This document shows, piece by piece, positions 61,309-64,000 of a stretch of 64,000 nucleotides of DNA. Below the pieces are notes generated by a model, which was given only the letters and a program-made list of their open reading frames with translations, ran no database searches and was not told the DNA's origin. The stretch is from contig NZ_LUHG01000072.1 of assembly GCF_001623405.1 (NCBI RefSeq), forward strand, positions 1-64,000, given 5' to 3'. Both the position numbers and the translations under genes were made by a program. The stretch's first letter is position 1; every line of letters starts with the position of its first letter. This stretch comes from Hydrotalea flava. Lineage in GTDB: Bacteria > Bacteroidota > Bacteroidia > Chitinophagales > Chitinophagaceae.

Positions 61309-61932
61309 ATGCGTAAAAAAATAGCTTTGTTCTTTGCCTGCATTATCTGGTTATCGGTCGTTTTGCAATTGTATTTAATGCTGCAGAACAGAACAGCCAC
61401 TGTTCCGGAAACCCTGGTACGCTTTTTTAGTTTTTTCACCATTCTTACCAATACTTTAGTTGCAGTTTATTTTACGGTACAATTTAGGGAACTGCATGTA
61501 TTATCCAAACCCGGTTCACTAACGGCTATTACTGTTTATATTACAATAGTAGGGCTGGTATATCAAATTGTGTTGCGGCCTTTATGGCAGCCTGTTGGTT
61601 TGCAAAAGCCGGTAGATGAAATGTTGCATTCCGTGAATCCATTGCTTGTGATTGTTTATTGGTATGGATTTGAAGCAAGAAAACAGGTGCAGTATCAGCA
61701 AATTTTGGGCTGGCTCATTTATCCATTGTTGTATTTGGTATACATTTTAATCAGAGGATCGTTTTCCGGTTTTTATCCTTATCCATTTGTGAATGTTTTA
61801 CAAATTGGATGGCAACAAACCCTTTTGAATGCCTTGATTTTATTTTTTGTATTTGCAGGCCTGGGAGCGCTTTTTATATTTTTAGGAAAAATGTTTCCTG
61901 AAAGAAAAAGTTCCAAAGCAACAATATTTTAA
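61309..61932 (+). CDS. Pr6Pr-family membrane protein
   Basis: 207 residues with six predicted transmembrane helices. RFFSFFTILTNTLVAVYFTVQF (about 39-60), VYQIVLRPLWQPVG, DEMLHSVNPLLVIVYWYGF, WLIYPLLYLVYILIRGSFSGFYPYPF match the Pr6Pr family of six-helix membrane proteins of unknown function. The conserved FFTILTN and YP.YP residues are present. It stands alone between the permease and a thioredoxin-like gene. Confidence 0.85.
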   Translation: MRKKIALFFACIIWLSVVLQLYLMLQNRTATVPETLVRFFSFFTILTNTLVAVYFTVQFRELHVLSKPGSLTAITVYITIVGLVYQIVLRPLWQPVGLQKPVDEMLHSVNPLLVIVYWYGFEARKQVQYQQILGWLIYPLLYLVYILIRGSFSGFYPYPFVNVLQIGWQQTLLNALILFFVFAGLGALFIFLGKMFPERKSSKATIF

Positions 61933-62034
61933 AAACAGATTATTTTATACCTCTGCGGGAATATATTTTTTTTAGATGAAATGAGGAATTAATGTTAAAT
62001 TGCTTGTGATGATGAACAAATCAATACCCATAGT

Positions 62035-62544
62035 ATGCTGCGCTTCCAAAGAAATATATTTTTGATACTAAGTTTATTAATGATGGCTGTTATGGCCGAT
62101 GCACAATTGCCTGCCCCGGCAAAATCGATTCCTGATTTTCAATTGTATCAATTTAACGGACAGCCATTTGTGCGTGATAACCTTCCAAAGAATAAACTGC
62201 TGTTTTTTATATTTTTTGATGTAACCTGCGATCACTGTCAGCATGCTTTCCGCGAAATAAATGCGCATTATAATGCTATGAAAGGTGTTGCGATGTATTT
62301 GATTTCTTTAGATTCTGAAGCCAGCATGGCCAATTTTATAACCCGGTTTGCACCTAATTTGGTGGGCAAACCCAATATTACACTGTTGCGTGATGTGCAA
62401 AATCAGTTTATACAACAATTTACACCCCGAAAATATCCTTCTATGTTCCTGTACAATGCAAAAAGGCAGTTGTTATTGTATGATGACGAACCGGAACATT
62501 TTCAGCAATTTTTGCAGGCTATTCATTCCAATACATATGCATGA
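62035..62544 (+). CDS. Secreted thioredoxin-like protein
   Basis: 169 residues; signal peptide NIFLILSLLMMAVMADAQ. Thioredoxin/AhpC-TSA-like fold: IPDFQLYQFNGQPF, LLFFIFFDVTCDHCQHAFREI with the redox motif CDHC (about 64-67), AMYLISLDSE, and a cis-Pro loop PRKYPSMFLYN. It resembles TlpA/ResA-like periplasmic reductases or scavengers. No partner cytochrome-assembly genes are nearby. Confidence 0.85.
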   Translation: MLRFQRNIFLILSLLMMAVMADAQLPAPAKSIPDFQLYQFNGQPFVRDNLPKNKLLFFIFFDVTCDHCQHAFREINAHYNAMKGVAMYLISLDSEASMANFITRFAPNLVGKPNITLLRDVQNQFIQQFTPRKYPSMFLYNAKRQLLLYDDEPEHFQQFLQAIHSNTYA

Positions 62545-62622
62545 GTGAATATGACTTTTGTCACAGTTCATGGCCAAACTTTATTGTAGTTTTAAGTATT
62601 GTTTTACCTAAAATAACGGTGT

Positions 62623-63011
62623 ATGTCTTACTATTTTTCAGCAATCGTGAACGACAGTTTCTCCAATACCATTCAAAGAGTAACCGATGCTTTAAAAGCG
62701 GAAGGTTTTGGCGTATTAACGGAAATTGATATGAAAGCCACTTTAAAAAAAAATTGGATGTTGAAATTGCACCCTACACCATATTAGGTGCCTGTAATCC
62801 ACCTTTTGCCTATCAGGCCTTACAGGCAGAAGATAAAATTGGCACCATGCTGCCCTGTAATGTAATTGTACAGGAAAAGGGCTCGGGAAAAGTAGAAGTA
62901 GCTGCCGTTGATCCGGCTGCATCAATGCAGGCCATTCAAAATCCGGAATTAGAAAAAATAGCTGCTGCTGTTCGCGATAAAATGCAAAAGGTGATTCAGC
63001 ACCTTGTATAA
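62623..63011 (+). pseudogene. DUF302 protein with a frameshift in an A9 run
   Basis: From ATG at 62623 the frame reads SYYFSAIVNDSFSNTIQRV, TDALKAEGFGVLTEIDMKAT, then LKKK. At the A9 tract (62745-62753) the downstream family sequence LDVEIAPYTILGACNPPFAY, QALQAEDKIGTMLPCNVIV continues only in the -1 frame to TAA at 63011. The rejoined product is 129 residues, the normal DUF302 length with its LGACNP and LPCNV core. A AAA AAA could allow -1 slippage, or the indel may be a mutation or sequencing error. DUF302 proteins are of unknown function. Confidence 0.75.
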
Positions 63012-63080
63012 TTGTCGGCAATTTTCTAACAGCAATGTACTCGTTCAAAAAAATGAGTAAAGCTTATTGCTGCATCTATA

Positions 63081-63094
63081 CACAAACGTTTGTG
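63081..63094. promoter_or_regulatory. 14-bp perfect palindrome
   Basis: CACAAACGTTTGTG is a perfect palindrome about 75 nt before the ATG at 63168. It resembles a LacI-type operator half-site arrangement, but no regulator is adjacent. Confidence 0.4.
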
Positions 63095-63119
63095 CAATGC
63101 ATGGCAATTGATTAAGTGT

Positions 63120-63127
63120 TATATTTG
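63120..63127 (+). promoter_or_regulatory. Candidate -7 box (TATATTTG)
   Basis: Exact TAnnTTTG, 40 nt before the ATG at 63168 and 25 nt after the palindrome. Confidence 0.35.
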
Positions 63128-63167
63128 AAAATATCACTTCAATCATTGTTTTTTAAATGTTTGCCAC

Positions 63168-64000
63168 ATGTATTTACGGAAGAAAATTGTATGCTTAGCA
63201 TTACTCACTGCTTCTTTTTATTCCTTTGTTCATGCACAGGTTGTAACCCACTATCAACAAAAAGAACAGGAACAAATTTTTACTTTGAGTAACAACAAGG
63301 TAACGCAACAAATTGTAGTAGACCATCATTTTTTACACGAAGATGCGCTATTGGCAAAAACGGATTGGCTAACAGCGTACCATAACACGCAAACACATGA
63401 CGTATATACAGATGCTGATTTTGCTTTAAAAATGATGTGGACGGATTGGAGTGCGCCCGGAAAAGACTTTAATGGCGATTTGCAACTATCACTTACCAAA
63501 AGAGATTTTGTATTACAGCGATACGAATTTATTGCTTTACCCAACAATGGTAAGGAGCTTAATTTATATTTTACCCCGGTAAATAAAGAGAACTCCCTGC
63601 AACTGCGTATTACCTATCAGTTATTGGATCAGGCATTTTATGCCAGAAGAAAAATTGCAATACAAGATACATCGCTGCAAAAAAACTGGATTGAAGCCAT
63701 TGTATCCAGAAGTGGTAAGATATTTACACAAAGCGGATACAATGCCGGCTATAGCATGCGGGAAGAAAACAGGGCATCCGCTCAGTATATTTCGTTACAA
63801 CTACATCCGCAGGCAGAAACAGACAGAATTGTAAAACAGGGCGATTTTGGTCAGCCTTGTGCCATAAACTTTTCTGGCGGTGGTGTATTTTTCGGTATTG
63901 AATATCCGGCCGCCAATTCATCGGTGGTGCGCAACAGTGATATGAGTTTGCAATTAAACTGTAAAGAATTAATGGGTAAGGTAGTGAAAAAAGAATGGAT
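63168..64000 (+). CDS. Secreted protein, 5' part, carbohydrate-active-enzyme-like
   Basis: About 277 residues before the window ends; no stop is reached. Signal peptide YLRKKIVCLALLTASFYSFVHAQ. The mature part is beta-rich: NNKVTQQIVVDHHFLHEDALLAKTDW, GKDFNGDLQLSLTKRDF, KELNLYFTPVN, and GQPCAINFSGGGVFFGIEYPAANSSV near residue 230-260. The GQP...FFGIEYPAA pattern recalls N-terminal domains of some secreted glycosidases (GH36-like or related). Without the catalytic half this stays tentative. Confidence 0.6.
   Translation, partial: MYLRKKIVCLALLTASFYSFVHAQVVTHYQQKEQEQIFTLSNNKVTQQIVVDHHFLHEDALLAKTDWLTAYHNTQTHDVYTDADFALKMMWTDWSAPGKDFNGDLQLSLTKRDFVLQRYEFIALPNNGKELNLYFTPVNKENSLQLRITYQLLDQAFYARRKIAIQDTSLQKNWIEAIVSRSGKIFTQSGYNAGYSMREENRASAQYISLQLHPQAETDRIVKQGDFGQPCAINFSGGGVFFGIEYPAANSSVVRNSDMSLQLNCKELMGKVVKKEW

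Overview
The window looks like chromosome of a Bacteroidota bacterium, most likely family Chitinophagaceae. It is AT-rich. Many gene starts carry the Bacteroidota -7 promoter box TAnnTTTG, and Shine-Dalgarno-like sequences are rare. Several families are typical of this phylum: GxxExxY, TIGR03118, DUF2891, a multicopper oxidase with a C-terminal barrel, a GH3-like acyl-acid amide synthetase and Haem_bd/P460 cytochromes. No tRNA, rRNA or CRISPR array was seen.

Layout. 1-2.1 kb: the end of an AbgB-like amidohydrolase, then metF. 2.2-16.6 kb: an accessory block, mostly on the minus strand. It holds a copper oxidase fused to a barrel domain, a 4-TM protein, two orphan periplasmic binding proteins, a secreted DsrE protein, a TsdA-like diheme cytochrome, a TIGR03118 lipoprotein and a YeiH-type exporter. 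An ECF sigma/membrane protein pair interrupts it, and it ends with a LysR regulator divergent from a cytochrome P460 pair. Near-identical AT-rich motifs (AATAGTATAA..ATTGAT) lie at both ends, at 4.66-4.71 kb and 15.03-15.09 kb. I infer a LysR-controlled periplasmic sulfur and redox regulon; this is the best candidate here for an undescribed system.

17-20 kb: a secreted helical protein of unknown function and a GH29 fucosidase. 20-28 kb: a GxxExxY protein, tandem 57-bp repeats that look like IS ends, a Crp-family regulator leading a redox cassette (NAD-binding protein, old yellow enzyme, SDR, FrnE-like DsbA, SDR), then an IS scar with a frameshifted IS1634-like element abutting an IS982 fragment and gene remnants. 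28-48 kb: mostly housekeeping genes. These are nfu, an AI-2E family permease, osmC, a pnuC-tag-nadR-like nicotinamide riboside operon, mtgA, a LysE exporter, the GH3-like ligase, a GT2 glycosyltransferase with a degenerate phosphoglycosyltransferase tail, an inositol monophosphatase, thiL, an S41 protease, an MFS transporter, a PIF1-like helicase and a short SSB.

49-57.6 kb: a complete thiamine operon behind a TPP riboswitch (thiS-C-D-E-G-H-F), an outer-membrane protein, and a TenI-like gene on the opposite strand. ThiL, 9 kb upstream, completes thiamine diphosphate synthesis. 57.9-64 kb: an outer-membrane protein gene with a stop codon at its signal-peptide boundary, a glycerate kinase/GntP permease pair preceded by a 21-bp inverted repeat, a Pr6Pr membrane protein, a thioredoxin-like protein, a DUF302 gene frameshifted in an A9 run, and the start of a secreted protein cut by the window edge.

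Assignments rest on reading motifs in the translations. No database search was run.
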